64,000 nt of DNA from Micromonospora sp. WMMA1363 (lineage in GTDB: Bacteria; Actinomycetota; Actinomycetes; Mycobacteriales; Micromonosporaceae), in NCBI RefSeq assembly GCF_030345795.1, contig NZ_JAUALB010000001.1:677001-741000 (forward strand), given 5' to 3'. Within the stretch, counting starts at the first letter, position 1. Every line of letters begins with the position of its first letter. The translations under genes were made by a program, and so were the position numbers. Positions 27,391-37,938 of the stretch are shown here, piece by piece. The notes below the pieces were generated by a model that did no database searches, had not been told where the DNA came from, and saw only the letters and a program-made list of their open reading frames with translations.

Positions 27391-28809
27391 ATGGAGACTG
27401 ACGTGGAAGAGACCCAGAACAGCGTCTACTGGCACGACACCGAGCCGGTCGAGGTGGGCGAGCCCCTCGACGGCGACGCGAGCTGCGACATCTGTATCGT
27501 CGGCGGAGGCTACACCGGCCTCTGGGCGGCGCACTTCCTCGCCGAGGCCGAACCCGCGGCGCGTATCCGGGTGCTGGAGAGCCACACGGTGGGCAGCGGC
27601 GCGTCCAGCGCCAACGGCGGCTTCGTCGGGCTCACCGCCGGCAAGGTGCTGCGGCGGCTGCTGTGGTACTACGGCCGGCAGAAGGCCGCCGGGGTCTACC
27701 GCACCGGTGCCCGCTCGATCATCGACATCGGCCGGTTCTGCCGGCAGTACGACATCGACGCGGACTTCGCGATGAACGGCATGCTCCAGGTGGTGACCGA
27801 CCGCAAGCAGTTGGCCCGGCTCGAACTCCAGGTCAAGCGCAGCGAACGCACCGGCCTGCGGGGCTCGTTCAAGCTGATGGGGCGCGACGAGGCGCAGGAG
27901 CGGATCGGTTCCCCGCAGGTGCTCGGTGCGTTGCGCACCACCGGTGCCCTGGTCAATCCGCACCGCCTGGTGCAGGGACTGGCGCGGGTGGTGCGTGGCC
28001 AGGGCGTCGACATCCACGAGCGGACCCCGGCCGTCGACGTGCGGCGGGTGGGCAACGGATACAAGGTGAGCACTCCGACCGGCACTGTCACCGCGAACGA
28101 GGTGGTGCTGGCCACCAATGCCTGGCAGCACAGCTTCGGCCAGACGCACACCAAGGTGATGCCGGTGTGGAACTACCTGATGGTGACCGAGCCGTTGACC
28201 GATGCTCAGTTGGAGCGGGTGAACTGGCCGGGCCGGGAGGGCGTCAGCAACTCGCTGTCCTTCGCCCACGCGGCCCGGCTGACCTCCGACAACCGGGTGG
28301 TCTGGTCCGGCGGGCGGTGGTACTACTTCGACGGCCGGGACACCGGCCGGGGGCACATCCGGAACGCTGTCGCCTACCGTGATCTGCGGGAGTCCTTCGC
28401 CCGGTTCTTCCCGGCCTGGGGTGACGTTCGGTTCAGCCACGCCTTCGGCGGGCCGATCGGTTGGAGCCGGACCTTCATCCCGCAGTTCGGCCGCGCCGCC
28501 GGGGGCGTGGTCTACGGGCACGGATACACCGGCAACGGGATCGCCCCGAGCCACACCGGCGGCAAGATCCTGCGCGACCTGGTGTTGCGCCGCGAGACCG
28601 AGTACACCGAGCTGGCCTTCGTCACGGTCAACCAGCCGAAGTTCGCCAAGGGGGCGATGGGCGACACGGGTGCGCACCTGTTCATCTGGCGGCAGGAGAC
28701 CGGTGACCGGCTGCCGCTGATGCTGCCGCACCAGGCGGCGCTGGCACCGCGGGCGTTCTTCGCGGGCCGGGCGTCGCGCAAGGCCCGAGTGGCGGACACC
28801 GGTCGCTGA
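27391..28809 (+). CDS. FAD-dependent amine/amino-acid oxidoreductase 1 (DAO family)
   Basis: A 472-residue flavoprotein of the glycine/D-amino-acid oxidase family. The FAD dinucleotide motif is CICIVGGGYTGLWAAHFLAE and the second signature GSGASSANGGF follows. The C-terminal FAD closing motif is GHGYTGNGIAPSHTGG. It resembles gamma-glutamylputrescine oxidoreductase-type enzymes that oxidise C-N bonds. A related gene lies at 36544-37938. In this locus a role in oxidising a ring C-N bond (thiazoline or thiazolidine) is attractive but unproven. ATG 27391 lacks an obvious Shine-Dalgarno; the open frame extends to 27334. Confidence 0.85.
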   Translation: METDVEETQNSVYWHDTEPVEVGEPLDGDASCDICIVGGGYTGLWAAHFLAEAEPAARIRVLESHTVGSGASSANGGFVGLTAGKVLRRLLWYYGRQKAAGVYRTGARSIIDIGRFCRQYDIDADFAMNGMLQVVTDRKQLARLELQVKRSERTGLRGSFKLMGRDEAQERIGSPQVLGALRTTGALVNPHRLVQGLARVVRGQGVDIHERTPAVDVRRVGNGYKVSTPTGTVTANEVVLATNAWQHSFGQTHTKVMPVWNYLMVTEPLTDAQLERVNWPGREGVSNSLSFAHAARLTSDNRVVWSGGRWYYFDGRDTGRGHIRNAVAYRDLRESFARFFPAWGDVRFSHAFGGPIGWSRTFIPQFGRAAGGVVYGHGYTGNGIAPSHTGGKILRDLVLRRETEYTELAFVTVNQPKFAKGAMGDTGAHLFIWRQETGDRLPLMLPHQAALAPRAFFAGRASRKARVADTGR

Positions 28810-28829
28810 CCGCCGCACGATCAATGGCG

Positions 28830-28859
28830 CGGTGCCGCGCAGCTGGTTTCGCGGCACCG
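28830..28859. terminator. Hairpin terminator after FAD oxidoreductase 1
   Basis: Perfect 10-bp arms CGGTGCCGCG (28830-28839) and CGCGGCACCG (28850-28859) with a 10-nt loop, 21 nt after the stop of the oxidoreductase gene, in a convergent gap. Confidence 0.65.
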
Positions 28860-28912
28860 GCCACCGCGGTCGGCGGGCGGTGCTGTCGTGGTGACGAGGT
28901 CCGCGTCCTTTT

Positions 28913-28941
28913 GCAGACATGTTCCTCGTGTCCATGTCTGC
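28913..28941. terminator. Second hairpin in the convergent gap (28810-29084)
   Basis: Perfect 9-bp arms GCAGACATG (28913-28921) and CATGTCTGC (28933-28941), 11-nt loop. It could end transcripts of the minus-strand hydrolase gene (stop at 29085), or be an operator-like palindrome. The rest of the 275-nt gap shows nothing recognisable. Confidence 0.45.
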
Positions 28942-29084
28942 CTGAGGTTAGATGCCGCTCATGGTGCGGAGTATCTGCTACCGCCTGCCTGGTAGCCGAG
29001 GAGTGACCGCTCTCCCGCGCGAGGTAGGCCCCCAACGAGGCGGCGCCGGGTGCGCCGGTGACGAGCCGGGGGTTCGCGGGTGGG

Positions 29085-30092
29085 TCAGTGCGGTGTGGTC
29101 GTCGCGGCCAGCACCCGACTCTCGCCGATAGCAAGGTCCCACAACGTGGCGGTGGGACGCCCTGCGCCGGCCCAGGCCTTGCGGGCCAACTCGACCGGCG
29201 CCAGCACCGGCTCCGCGGACAGCGCGAAGGTGCCCCAGTGGATGGTCACCATCCGCTCCGCGCCCAGGTCGCCGCAGGCCCGCACCGCCTCGGCCGGGTC
29301 CATGTGCAAGGGCTTCATGAACCATCGGGGACGAAACGCGCCGACCGGCAGCAGCGCGACGTCGATGCCCGGGAACCGTGCCCCGATCTCGGCGAACGCC
29401 GACCCGTAGGCGGAGTCCCCGGCGAAGAACACCCGGCGGTCGGACTCGCCGGACGCGGTCATCAGCCAACCGCCCCACAGGCTCTGGCAGGTGTCGAAGA
29501 CTCCCCGCCGGCTCCAGTGGTGCGCCGGGGTGAAGTCGAAACGCAGGCCGCCTACGGTCGCCGACTCCCACCAGTCCAGCTCGGTCACGGCGCGGAACCG
29601 TCGGGCCTGGAACCACCAGCCGAGCCCCGCGGGCACGAGGACCGGTGTGTCCCGGGGCAGCCGGCGGATGGTCGGCTCGTCCAGATGGTCGAAGTGGTTG
29701 TGGCTGATCACCACCGTGTCGACGCGCGGCAGGGCCCCCCACGGTAGCCCGGGCGGGGTGAACCGGCGGGGAGTGCCGGGGATCCTGTCCGACCACACCG
29801 GGTCGGTCAGCACCGTCCGGCCGCCGAGCTGCACCAGACAGGTGGCGTGGCCGATCCAGGTCACTGCGGTCTCTGCCGACGCCACCTCCGGCACCTCGGC
29901 GCCGTCGCGTACCGGCACCCGCCCGGTGCCGCCGGTGGGCCGGTTGCCCCGCTCACGCATCAGCCGCAGCACCGCGGCGGGCCCGGGAACCGGGTGGGTG
30001 AGCCGGTCGGCGAAGGTCCGGGGCCAGGTTCGCCCGGCCGGCGCGCCGGACAACCGGGCGACGGCGCGATGGATGGCGCGGGGTCGGTACAC
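29085..30092 (-). CDS. Metallo-beta-lactamase-fold hydrolase (NAPE-PLD/UlaG-like)
   Basis: A 335-residue hydrolase. Zinc-binding motifs are ISHNHFDHLD (HxHxDH), then the Asp of FFAGDSAYGS and His of IHWGTFALS. WIGHATCLVQLGGRTVLTDP is the typical N-terminal strand pair of this class (N-acyl phosphatidylethanolamine phospholipase D-like). GTG at 30092 is chosen because GAGGAGGAAGC precedes it. Members hydrolyse phosphodiesters or lactones. A role in resistance or maturation is possible but not indicated by sequence. Confidence 0.85.
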   Translation of the reverse strand: MYRPRAIHRAVARLSGAPAGRTWPRTFADRLTHPVPGPAAVLRLMRERGNRPTGGTGRVPVRDGAEVPEVASAETAVTWIGHATCLVQLGGRTVLTDPVWSDRIPGTPRRFTPPGLPWGALPRVDTVVISHNHFDHLDEPTIRRLPRDTPVLVPAGLGWWFQARRFRAVTELDWWESATVGGLRFDFTPAHHWSRRGVFDTCQSLWGGWLMTASGESDRRVFFAGDSAYGSAFAEIGARFPGIDVALLPVGAFRPRWFMKPLHMDPAEAVRACGDLGAERMVTIHWGTFALSAEPVLAPVELARKAWAGAGRPTATLWDLAIGESRVLAATTTPH

Positions 30093-30162
30093 GCTTCCTC
30101 CTCGAGTCGGAGTAAACCGGCGACCCGTCCGGCACGACGAGCCGCCGGGTCGGCCGGGACGG

Positions 30163-30990
<828 letters not shown>

Positions 30991-31157
30991 CGTTCGGGCT
31001 CCTCGCTGCCGTCGCCTGTCTACCCACAGCCTAACGGCAACACAACAAACACAACACCGTTCAGCGGTGACGTATCTAGGTTGTCGGTGAGCTGTTCGTT
31101 AGGCTGTCAGCCAAACCCCACACCGACCTCCACGACAGAACGGACGGTGTACCGACC

Positions 31158-32159
31158 ATGAGCAACTCTGCCAAGGTGCTGGATCGAGCGGATCGTATCG
31201 CCGAGGAGGTGCTGTTTCCGGCGGCGGAGACGGTCGACGCCTCCGACACGGTCCCGATCGCCCACCTCGACCTGCTCGCCGAGGAGGGCTTCTACGGCCT
31301 TGCCGGGCCGCCTGCGTTCAGCGACATGTCCGCCGAGGACACCACCACTGCCGCCCGGGCCCTCGAACTCATCGCCAGCGGCTGCCTCACCACCGCTTTC
31401 GTCTGGGCCCAGCACCACAGCGCGGTGATGGCGGCGACAAGAAGCCAGCGTCCCGGTATCCCGCAGGAGTGGCTGGAGCCGCTGTGCCGCGGCGTGCGCC
31501 GGGCCGGACTGGCCATCGCCGCCACCCGGCCCGGCCCAGCGGCGGTCCGCGCCGAGGCGGTCGACGGGGGTTACGTGCTGCACGGCGTCGCCCCCTGGGT
31601 GACCGGCTGGGGCCTGGTCGACACCCTGTTCACCGCCGCGCGGGACGCATCGGACACGCTGGTCTGGTCCCTGCTCGACGCCAAGGAGAGCGACACCCTG
31701 ACGGTCGCCCCGATCGACATGGTGGCGGTGGCCGCGAGCCGCACGGTGCAGGTGACCTTCACCGGGCACTTCGTCCCCGAACAGCGCGTCACCGGCACCG
31801 TCCCGCACGAGGTCTACCTGCGGAACGACCCGGCGACGCTGCGCTTCAACGGGTCGCTGCCACTGGGCGTGGCGACCCGCTGCGCCCGGCTGATCGGCGC
31901 CAGCCCGCTCGACGAGGCCGTCGACGCGTGCCGGGCGACGCTCGACGCGGCCGGGCCGGAGCGGCTGCCGTCGGCGCGGGCCGCGGCGTCGGCGCTCGCG
32001 CTGCGGGCCGCCGGACTCTGCGCCACCACCACCGGTAGCGCGGCCGTGCTGCGGAACCGGCCCGCCGAGCGGCTCATGCGGGAGGCGCTGTTCCTGCTGG
32101 TCTTCGGCAGCCGGCCGGCCATCCGCGCGGACCTGCTCGACCGCCTGCACCGGTCCTGA
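31158..32159 (+). CDS. Acyl-CoA dehydrogenase family protein
   Basis: A 333-residue flavoprotein of the acyl-CoA dehydrogenase fold: an N-terminal helical region (LDLLAEEGFYGLAGPP), a middle beta domain with GYVLHGVAPWVTGWG and a shortened C-terminal helical bundle. It is more divergent than the pair at 23-25 kb and shorter than typical (~380), with no visible catalytic Glu motif, so it may act on a carrier-bound substrate or serve as a subunit. It is transcribed alone, divergent from the methyltransferase. Confidence 0.78.
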   Translation: MSNSAKVLDRADRIAEEVLFPAAETVDASDTVPIAHLDLLAEEGFYGLAGPPAFSDMSAEDTTTAARALELIASGCLTTAFVWAQHHSAVMAATRSQRPGIPQEWLEPLCRGVRRAGLAIAATRPGPAAVRAEAVDGGYVLHGVAPWVTGWGLVDTLFTAARDASDTLVWSLLDAKESDTLTVAPIDMVAVAASRTVQVTFTGHFVPEQRVTGTVPHEVYLRNDPATLRFNGSLPLGVATRCARLIGASPLDEAVDACRATLDAAGPERLPSARAAASALALRAAGLCATTTGSAAVLRNRPAERLMREALFLLVFGSRPAIRADLLDRLHRS

Positions 32160-32196
32160 CCGGTCACCCGCTGCCCACCACGCGACACCTCCACCG

Positions 32197-32233
32197 CCGG
32201 GATTGCGAACTCGCAGCCGGGTCGCGATCCCGG
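32197..32233. terminator. Hairpin terminator between convergent dehydrogenase and NRPS3
   Basis: Twelve-bp stem with one T-G pair: arms at 32197-32208 and 32222-32233, 13-nt loop. Located in the 118-nt gap between the stops of the genes at 32159 and 32278. Confidence 0.7.
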
Positions 32234-32277
32234 AAGGGAGGCGCCGTGCGGTGGGCCGCGGCCGGAGCGGCCGTCGG

Positions 32278-35200
32278 TCAGTGGCCGGCCAGCGCCCCGG
32301 CGACGGCGGCGGCGACCGCCGCCACACCGGCGGGATCGGCCACCGCGAAGTGGTCTCCCGGTACGGTACGACGGCTGGCCCACCCGCCCTCGGGCAGCCG
32401 GTCCCGCAGCGGCACCAGATAGCCGCCGGCCGCGCCGGCCAACCCCCCGGTGGCCTCCAGCAGGTGCACGGTGAGCCCGGGGGCGTCGGGCACGTCGTAG
32501 CGCACCAGGGCCCGGGTGTGCGCGGCGAAGACGCCGAACAGCCGGACGGCCGTGTCGAAATCGAGCGAGGCCAGCTCTGCCCGAGGGGCCACCGTGGGCC
32601 AGACCCGGCGCAGTGCCTCCTCGGCGCTCACCCGCGGATCGACCGACACGTCCCGGGTGACGTCGCCACGGGTGACGTCGGTGAGGAACGCCCGGACCAG
32701 CTCGTCGGCGGTGGGTTCGCCGGCCGCGGCCGGCCCCACCCACGGATCGACGAGAACCGCCACGCAGTCTCGACCGTCCGCGGTGAGCAGCCGCCCCATC
32801 TCGTACGCGAGTACGGCACCGAGGGACCAGCCGACCAACCGCACCGGGCCCTCCGCCGGCAGCGCCGGCAGCAGGTCCGCGAGGTGCTGCCGGGCCAGCC
32901 CGGTCAGGGTCGGCGGCGCCAGGGAACCGCTGATCAGAGCCGGTGCGGCGACGCCGAGCAGTGACCAGTCGGCCCGCAACAGATCCACCAACCCCCGGTA
33001 GCAGAGCAGGTCACCGCCAACCGGGTGGATCAGCACCACCGGCGGACCGTCGCCCGGCGCGAGTTCCTGCACCGCACCCGCCGCGGGGCGTCCGGCGTCG
33101 AGCAGCCGGCCGAGCCCGGCCACCGTGCTGTGCTGGTAGAGGGCGGCCAGCGGCAGTCGGGCGCCGAACTCCCGTTCCACCCGGTTCATCAGCTGCGCGG
33201 CCTGCAGAGAACTACCGCCCAGGGCGAAGAATCCGTCGTCGACGCCGATCCTGGGCTGGTCGAGCAGGCTGGACCAGAGGGCGACCAGCAGGTGCTCGGT
33301 GGGTGTGCGGGCGGCCTGGAACTCTCCGGCGGCCGGGGCGAGACCCGCGGCGGCGGCGGTCAGCGCGGCCCGGTCGACCTTGCCGTTGGTGGTCAGTGGG
33401 AGCGTCTCGCGGATCTCGATGACCGGCGGAACCAGGTAGCCGGGCAGCGTCGTCCCGAGCCCGTCGCGCAGCGTGTCGGCGAAGCCGGGGACGGCATCGG
33501 CACAGGTGACGAAGGCCACCAGTGACGCGCCGCGCTCGTCCCGGCGGGCGACCACCACCGCGTCGTCGACTCCGGGCTGGTCGACCAGGGCGGCCTCGAT
33601 CTCACCCAGTTCCACCCGGAAGCCGTTGATCTTTACCTGCGGGTCGTCCCGGCCGAGGAACTCGATCACCCCGTCCGGCCAGTACCGGCCGAGGTCGCCG
33701 GTGCGGTAGAGCCGTTCGCCGGTAACCGGATGGTCGACGAACGACGCGGCGGTCAGCTCCGGGGCGCCGAGGTAGCCGTCGGCCAGGCCCCGGCCGGCGA
33801 TGTACAGCTCGCCGGGAACCCAGTCGGGGCGGTCGGCCAGCCGCCGATCCAGGACGTGGAAGCGCTGATTGCGCATCGGCCAGCCGTACGGCACGCTGGT
33901 CCAGTCCGCCGGCGGCCGGGCCGGCACGTCGTACCAGTTGGACCAGATCGACGCCTCGGTGGCGCCGCCCAACGCGACGCAACGCGCGGCGGGGGCGATC
34001 TCGGCGAGGTCCCGGCCCAACGGCAGCGGCACCCAGTCCCCGCTGACCATCGCCAGCCGCAGGTCTCCGGGCCGTGCGCGGCCCGGCACCGACCGGACGA
34101 AGTCGACGAACATCGCCAGGTAGGCGGGCACGGAGTTCCACACGGTCACCTGTGCCCGGCTGGCCAGCTCGTGCAGGTGGACGACCTCCCGGGCCTGGTC
34201 GGCGTCCGGCACGACCACTGCCCCGCCGACGGCGAGCAGACCGAACACGTCGTAGACCGACAGGTCGAAGGTGAACTCGGAAACGGCCAGGACACGGTCG
34301 GCGGCGGTGACGCCGAACCGGTCGTTGACGTCCAGGATGGTGTTGGCGGCACTCTGATGTCGGATCATCACGCCCTTGGGGCGGCCGGTGGTGCCGGAGG
34401 TGAAGATGACGTACGCCAACGCCTCCGGGTCGTCCGCCGCCTCGGCGTCCGGCAGGTCACCGGCCGGCAGCTCGTCCAGGCGCAGCCGCGTCGCGTCGTC
34501 GGGGGCGCCGGCCGCGCCGTCGTCGGTCGCCGACAGCACCGCGCGGACCGCCGCGCCGGCCAGGATCTGCGCCCGTCGCCGTGCCGGCCAACCAGGAGAG
34601 ACCGGCACGTACGCCGCGCCGGCCATCAGCACGCCGAGCTGGGCGGCGATCTGGTCGACACCCCGCTCGGCGACCACCGCGACCCGGTCGCCCCCGCCCC
34701 GCCCGGCGGCACGAAGCGCGGCGGCGACCACACCGGCTCGGGCCCGCAACCGACCGTACGTGGTGTGGCCGCTCGAGGTTATGACGGCGGTGGCGTCCGG
34801 CTCGCGCCGTGCCCGGGTCAGGAACATCCCGTGCAGGGTCCGCGGGGCGACCTCGGCGGCGGTGTCGTTGACCCGAGCTCGCACCGCGAGCTGCCCGCCC
34901 GGGGTCAGCCCGTCACCGCGGGTCGCGCCCCACGCGGAGTCGTCGGTGGCCAGCGCGACCAGCAGCCGTTGGTACGCGGCGAACATGTCGTCGACCAGTC
35001 CCGGCGGGTAGAGGCCGTCGGCGGTGTCCCAGCTGAACACCATCTCGCCGGCCCGCATGTAGACCTGGTGGTCGAAGGCGACCTGCGGGGTGCGTACCAG
35101 CGACTCCAGCCGCCGCCAGCCGAGCAGCTCCAAGAAGACCGGGTCGGTGTCCGAGCCGATGCCGAGCATGCTGGTGAACACCACCGGCATCCGCGCGCCG

Positions 35201-36228
35201 TTGACCGTGCCGGAACGGCGGTTCAACTCGCGGATCACCGCCACTCCGCCGAACGCGCCGTGGGTGAAGTCCCGCATCATCCGGCCGCGCAGCGCCGTCG
35301 CGTCCGCCGCGAAGTCCGCCTGGTCGGGGGCCGGGGAGCACTCCAGCAGCAGGGTGCTGGCGAAGCTGCCGATCAGGTGGGACACGTCCGGGTGCAGCTC
35401 CTGCCGCTCGCCGTACATCACGTTGACGGTGAAGCGCTCGTGCCGGCTCCAGTGCCGCAGCACCCGGGCGAAGGCGGCGGCCACCGCCATCGTCGGGGTC
35501 AGCCGGCGTCGCCGCAGCGCCGTGTTGAACGCCGCGGTCTGCTCGGTCGTCAGGGCGAAGGTGCGTCGCACCAGTGCGCCCTCGTGCCGCCCGCCGCGGC
35601 GCAGCGGCAGCTCGGGTGCGCCGGGCAGGTCGTCGATCCGGTCCAGCCAGTAGCTCCGGGCCCGCGCGTACTCCGGGCTGTCGCGGCGCTCGTCGAGCTG
35701 CCGGCGGTACTCGGCGTAGGTGAACTCCAGCGGCGGCAGGGTGCCGCCGGCCAGCAGGGTCCGCAGCTCCTGGGCGAAAACCTCCCCGGACTGGCCGTCG
35801 AAGACCATCAGCCGGCCGGCCATCTGCACCCGAAACTCACCGTCGAGCCGCCAGAGCACCATGGTGAAGGCGGCCGGGCCGGACAGCGGCGGGCCGGCGG
35901 ACCACAGCTCGTGCCGGCTCTCGGCCAGCAGCTGCGCGCACCGCGCCGGCGCCGCACCGCGCAGCGAACGCACCGTCAGCGGCGCCGGCGGGTCGTCCAG
36001 GAGCCGCACCAGGCCCGTCTCGTCGACCGCGCACCGCAGCATCGGATGCCGGCGGACCAGGGTCCGCACGGCCGCCGTGAACGCGGCGATATCGAACGGC
36101 GGGCAGGCGTACTCCTCGTAGAACAGCGCCGGGCCGCCGAGCTGGAAGTCGCCCAGCTCGCCGATCAGGTACGCCTGTTGCAGGTCGCTGAGGCCGAAGC
36201 CGTCGCGGACTTCGGTGAGCTGGTCCAT
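32278..36228 (-). CDS. NRPS3: Cy-A-PCP-TE (stand-alone cysteine module)
   Basis: A 1316-residue one-module synthetase: Cy (~10-450), A (~475-950), PCP (ALGGSSLQAAQ) and a C-terminal TE with nucleophile GWSLG and a histidine in GDHFAV. The A pocket reads by eye as DL..Y, N, V, S, L, I, W, close to the cysteine code. The Cy core reads RLMVFDGQS: the second Asp and Ser are kept, but the first Asp of DxxxxDxxS is Arg, so cyclisation may be impaired or altered. ATG 36228 has GAGGAG upstream. The preceding gene is a free carrier protein, a likely donor of the acyl group it condenses. Confidence 0.92.
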   Translation of the reverse strand: MDQLTEVRDGFGLSDLQQAYLIGELGDFQLGGPALFYEEYACPPFDIAAFTAAVRTLVRRHPMLRCAVDETGLVRLLDDPPAPLTVRSLRGAAPARCAQLLAESRHELWSAGPPLSGPAAFTMVLWRLDGEFRVQMAGRLMVFDGQSGEVFAQELRTLLAGGTLPPLEFTYAEYRRQLDERRDSPEYARARSYWLDRIDDLPGAPELPLRRGGRHEGALVRRTFALTTEQTAAFNTALRRRRLTPTMAVAAAFARVLRHWSRHERFTVNVMYGERQELHPDVSHLIGSFASTLLLECSPAPDQADFAADATALRGRMMRDFTHGAFGGVAVIRELNRRSGTVNGARMPVVFTSMLGIGSDTDPVFLELLGWRRLESLVRTPQVAFDHQVYMRAGEMVFSWDTADGLYPPGLVDDMFAAYQRLLVALATDDSAWGATRGDGLTPGGQLAVRARVNDTAAEVAPRTLHGMFLTRARREPDATAVITSSGHTTYGRLRARAGVVAAALRAAGRGGGDRVAVVAERGVDQIAAQLGVLMAGAAYVPVSPGWPARRRAQILAGAAVRAVLSATDDGAAGAPDDATRLRLDELPAGDLPDAEAADDPEALAYVIFTSGTTGRPKGVMIRHQSAANTILDVNDRFGVTAADRVLAVSEFTFDLSVYDVFGLLAVGGAVVVPDADQAREVVHLHELASRAQVTVWNSVPAYLAMFVDFVRSVPGRARPGDLRLAMVSGDWVPLPLGRDLAEIAPAARCVALGGATEASIWSNWYDVPARPPADWTSVPYGWPMRNQRFHVLDRRLADRPDWVPGELYIAGRGLADGYLGAPELTAASFVDHPVTGERLYRTGDLGRYWPDGVIEFLGRDDPQVKINGFRVELGEIEAALVDQPGVDDAVVVARRDERGASLVAFVTCADAVPGFADTLRDGLGTTLPGYLVPPVIEIRETLPLTTNGKVDRAALTAAAAGLAPAAGEFQAARTPTEHLLVALWSSLLDQPRIGVDDGFFALGGSSLQAAQLMNRVEREFGARLPLAALYQHSTVAGLGRLLDAGRPAAGAVQELAPGDGPPVVLIHPVGGDLLCYRGLVDLLRADWSLLGVAAPALISGSLAPPTLTGLARQHLADLLPALPAEGPVRLVGWSLGAVLAYEMGRLLTADGRDCVAVLVDPWVGPAAAGEPTADELVRAFLTDVTRGDVTRDVSVDPRVSAEEALRRVWPTVAPRAELASLDFDTAVRLFGVFAAHTRALVRYDVPDAPGLTVHLLEATGGLAGAAGGYLVPLRDRLPEGGWASRRTVPGDHFAVADPAGVAAVAAAVAGALAGH

Positions 36229-36283
36229 CGTGCTCCTCGGTCGGGCGGGCGTGGGGGTCACCGGGCACGGGCCGCGCGGCGCC

Positions 36284-36514
36284 TCAGCCGACGGCGAGCT
36301 GGTCCCGCACCGCGGCGAGCAACTCCGCGGGCGTGGGGCGCTCGAAGACCTCGAACAGCGGCAGCGAGACGCCGAACTCCTCCGCGACGTGGTGCACGAG
36401 GGCGGCGGCGGCCATCGAGTCGCCGTCGAGGTCGGTGAAGAAGTCGGAGTCGTCGGTGACCGTCTGCTGGAAGATGTACTCCCAGACCTTGCACATCCGC
36501 TGCCGGTCGTCCAC
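36284..36514 (-). CDS. Free acyl/aryl carrier protein
   Basis: A 76-residue carrier protein. The phosphopantetheine site is DLDGDSMAAAAL (Ser of GDSM), followed by the helix III pattern GVSLPLFEVFERPTPAELLAAV. GTG at 36514 is preceded by GAGGAGG at a good distance. It lies between the FAD oxidoreductase and NRPS3 in the ligase operon. It is the natural acceptor for the acid activated by the ligase at 37935-39533 or by the FAAL, and donor to the Cy domain of NRPS3. Confidence 0.88.
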   Translation of the reverse strand: MDDRQRMCKVWEYIFQQTVTDDSDFFTDLDGDSMAAAALVHHVAEEFGVSLPLFEVFERPTPAELLAAVRDQLAVG

Positions 36515-36543
36515 GCCAGCCTCCTCGTCGCGTAGGGGTTGGA

Positions 36544-37938
36544 TCACACGATGGCGCGCAGGGCCAGTCGGGCCAGGGGAGCGGCCCGGTCGGTGCGGTG
36601 CTCGTAGCGGTCGGCTCCGGTCGCCGCGGCGCTGACGCCCCGCACCCCGATGAACCGCAGCGGCTCCGGCTCCCACCGGCGTGACGCGTTGTCCACCCAG
36701 CACAGCCGGGTCTCCGGTCGGTTGATCCCGACGACCAGCGCGGCGAGGGAGCGGGCGGCGAGGTTACTCAGGGCGATGCCCTCGCCGCCGTAGCCGCCGG
36801 CGTGGCCCAACCCGCTGCCCCGGTCGTAGACCACCTCCGGCTCCGTGTGCCGGTGCAGACCGTAGACGCCGCTCCAGTGGTGCGACACCGGTACGTCGGC
36901 TATCTCCGGGAGCAGCTCGGCCAGGGTACGGCGGAGCCGGTCGTGGGCCTTCCGCCGGGCCGCGTCGCCGCGGGTGATGCCGGACCCGAACCGGTAGTAG
37001 GCGCCTCGCCCGCCGAGCACCAGCCGGTCGTCCTGGGTGCGTTGCAGATAGCCGAACTGGTAGCGGGACTCGGCGACGGTTTGGTAGTCGGTCCAGCCCA
37101 GCTGCTGCCAGGTCGCGGCGTCCAGCGGTTCGGTCGCCAGCACGTACGAGTGCAGCGGCAGGACACGGCGTCCGTGCCCGGCCAGCCGTCCGGTGTAGCC
37201 CTCGGTGGCGCAGAGCACGGACCGGGCCCGGATGGTGCCGGAGTCGGTCGTCACCTGGCCGGGGCCGATCGCCAGCGCGCGGGTGTGCTCGGCGACCCGC
37301 ACCCCCCGGCGCTCGACCGCGGCGAGCAGCCCGCGTGCGATCCGGGCCGGCTGCACGGTGACGCAGTGCGGGGTGAAGGCGGTCGCCCGGACGCCGGTCA
37401 GCCCCGTCCGCTCGGCGGCCTCCGGTCCCTCGGTGAGGGTGAGCCCGCCGATGCCCAGCTTCTGCCGCACCTCGTGCCAGCCGCGCAGCCGGTCGACCTG
37501 CGGGGCGCTGCGGGCCACGTACAGCGAGCCGTCGTGCCGCCAGTGCGCGTCGATCCCCTCGGCGGTGAGCACCCGGTGGATCTCGTCGAGGGCGCGCTGG
37601 CCGGCCCGGTACAGCCGCATCGCGGCCATCGGCCCGTGCCGGCGGACCAGGCTCATCAGCAGTGCCGGCATCTCCGCGGTGCACCAGCCGCCGTTGCGGC
37701 CGGAGGCGCCGAAGCCGGCCTGTCCGGCGTCGATCACCACCACGGACAGCTCAGGGCGGAAGGTGGTCAGGTAGTACGCGGTCCACAGACCGGTGTAGCC
37801 GGCGCCGACGACGGCGACGTCGGCGGTGGTGTCACCGTCCAGCGGTGGGCGGGGGATGCGCTGCTCGGCGGGAAGCCCCTCGAGCCAGAGCACCTGCTGC
37901 TCGTCGGTGGCCGCAGTGGCCGACGGCGGGCGGGTCAT
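36544..37938 (-). CDS. FAD-dependent amine/amino-acid oxidoreductase 2 (DAO family)
   Basis: A 464-residue flavoprotein related to the one at 27391. FAD motif DVAVVGAGYTGLWTAYYL and second motif GFGASGRNGGW; C-terminal GHAGGYGGEGIALSN closes the FAD site. Start ATG 37938 overlaps the stop of the aryl ligase (ATGA), so it is translationally coupled to the ligase and lies in the same operon as the carrier protein and NRPS3. That position supports action on a carrier-bound intermediate, for example oxidation of a heterocycle or amine. This is inference from context. Confidence 0.85.
   Translation of the reverse strand: MTRPPSATAATDEQQVLWLEGLPAEQRIPRPPLDGDTTADVAVVGAGYTGLWTAYYLTTFRPELSVVVIDAGQAGFGASGRNGGWCTAEMPALLMSLVRRHGPMAAMRLYRAGQRALDEIHRVLTAEGIDAHWRHDGSLYVARSAPQVDRLRGWHEVRQKLGIGGLTLTEGPEAAERTGLTGVRATAFTPHCVTVQPARIARGLLAAVERRGVRVAEHTRALAIGPGQVTTDSGTIRARSVLCATEGYTGRLAGHGRRVLPLHSYVLATEPLDAATWQQLGWTDYQTVAESRYQFGYLQRTQDDRLVLGGRGAYYRFGSGITRGDAARRKAHDRLRRTLAELLPEIADVPVSHHWSGVYGLHRHTEPEVVYDRGSGLGHAGGYGGEGIALSNLAARSLAALVVGINRPETRLCWVDNASRRWEPEPLRFIGVRGVSAAATGADRYEHRTDRAAPLARLALRAIV

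Noticed and set aside
33730..36438. 902-codon plus-strand open frame opposite NRPS3
   Set aside because: No recognisable domain; the minus strand encodes Cy-A-PCP-TE with intact motifs.
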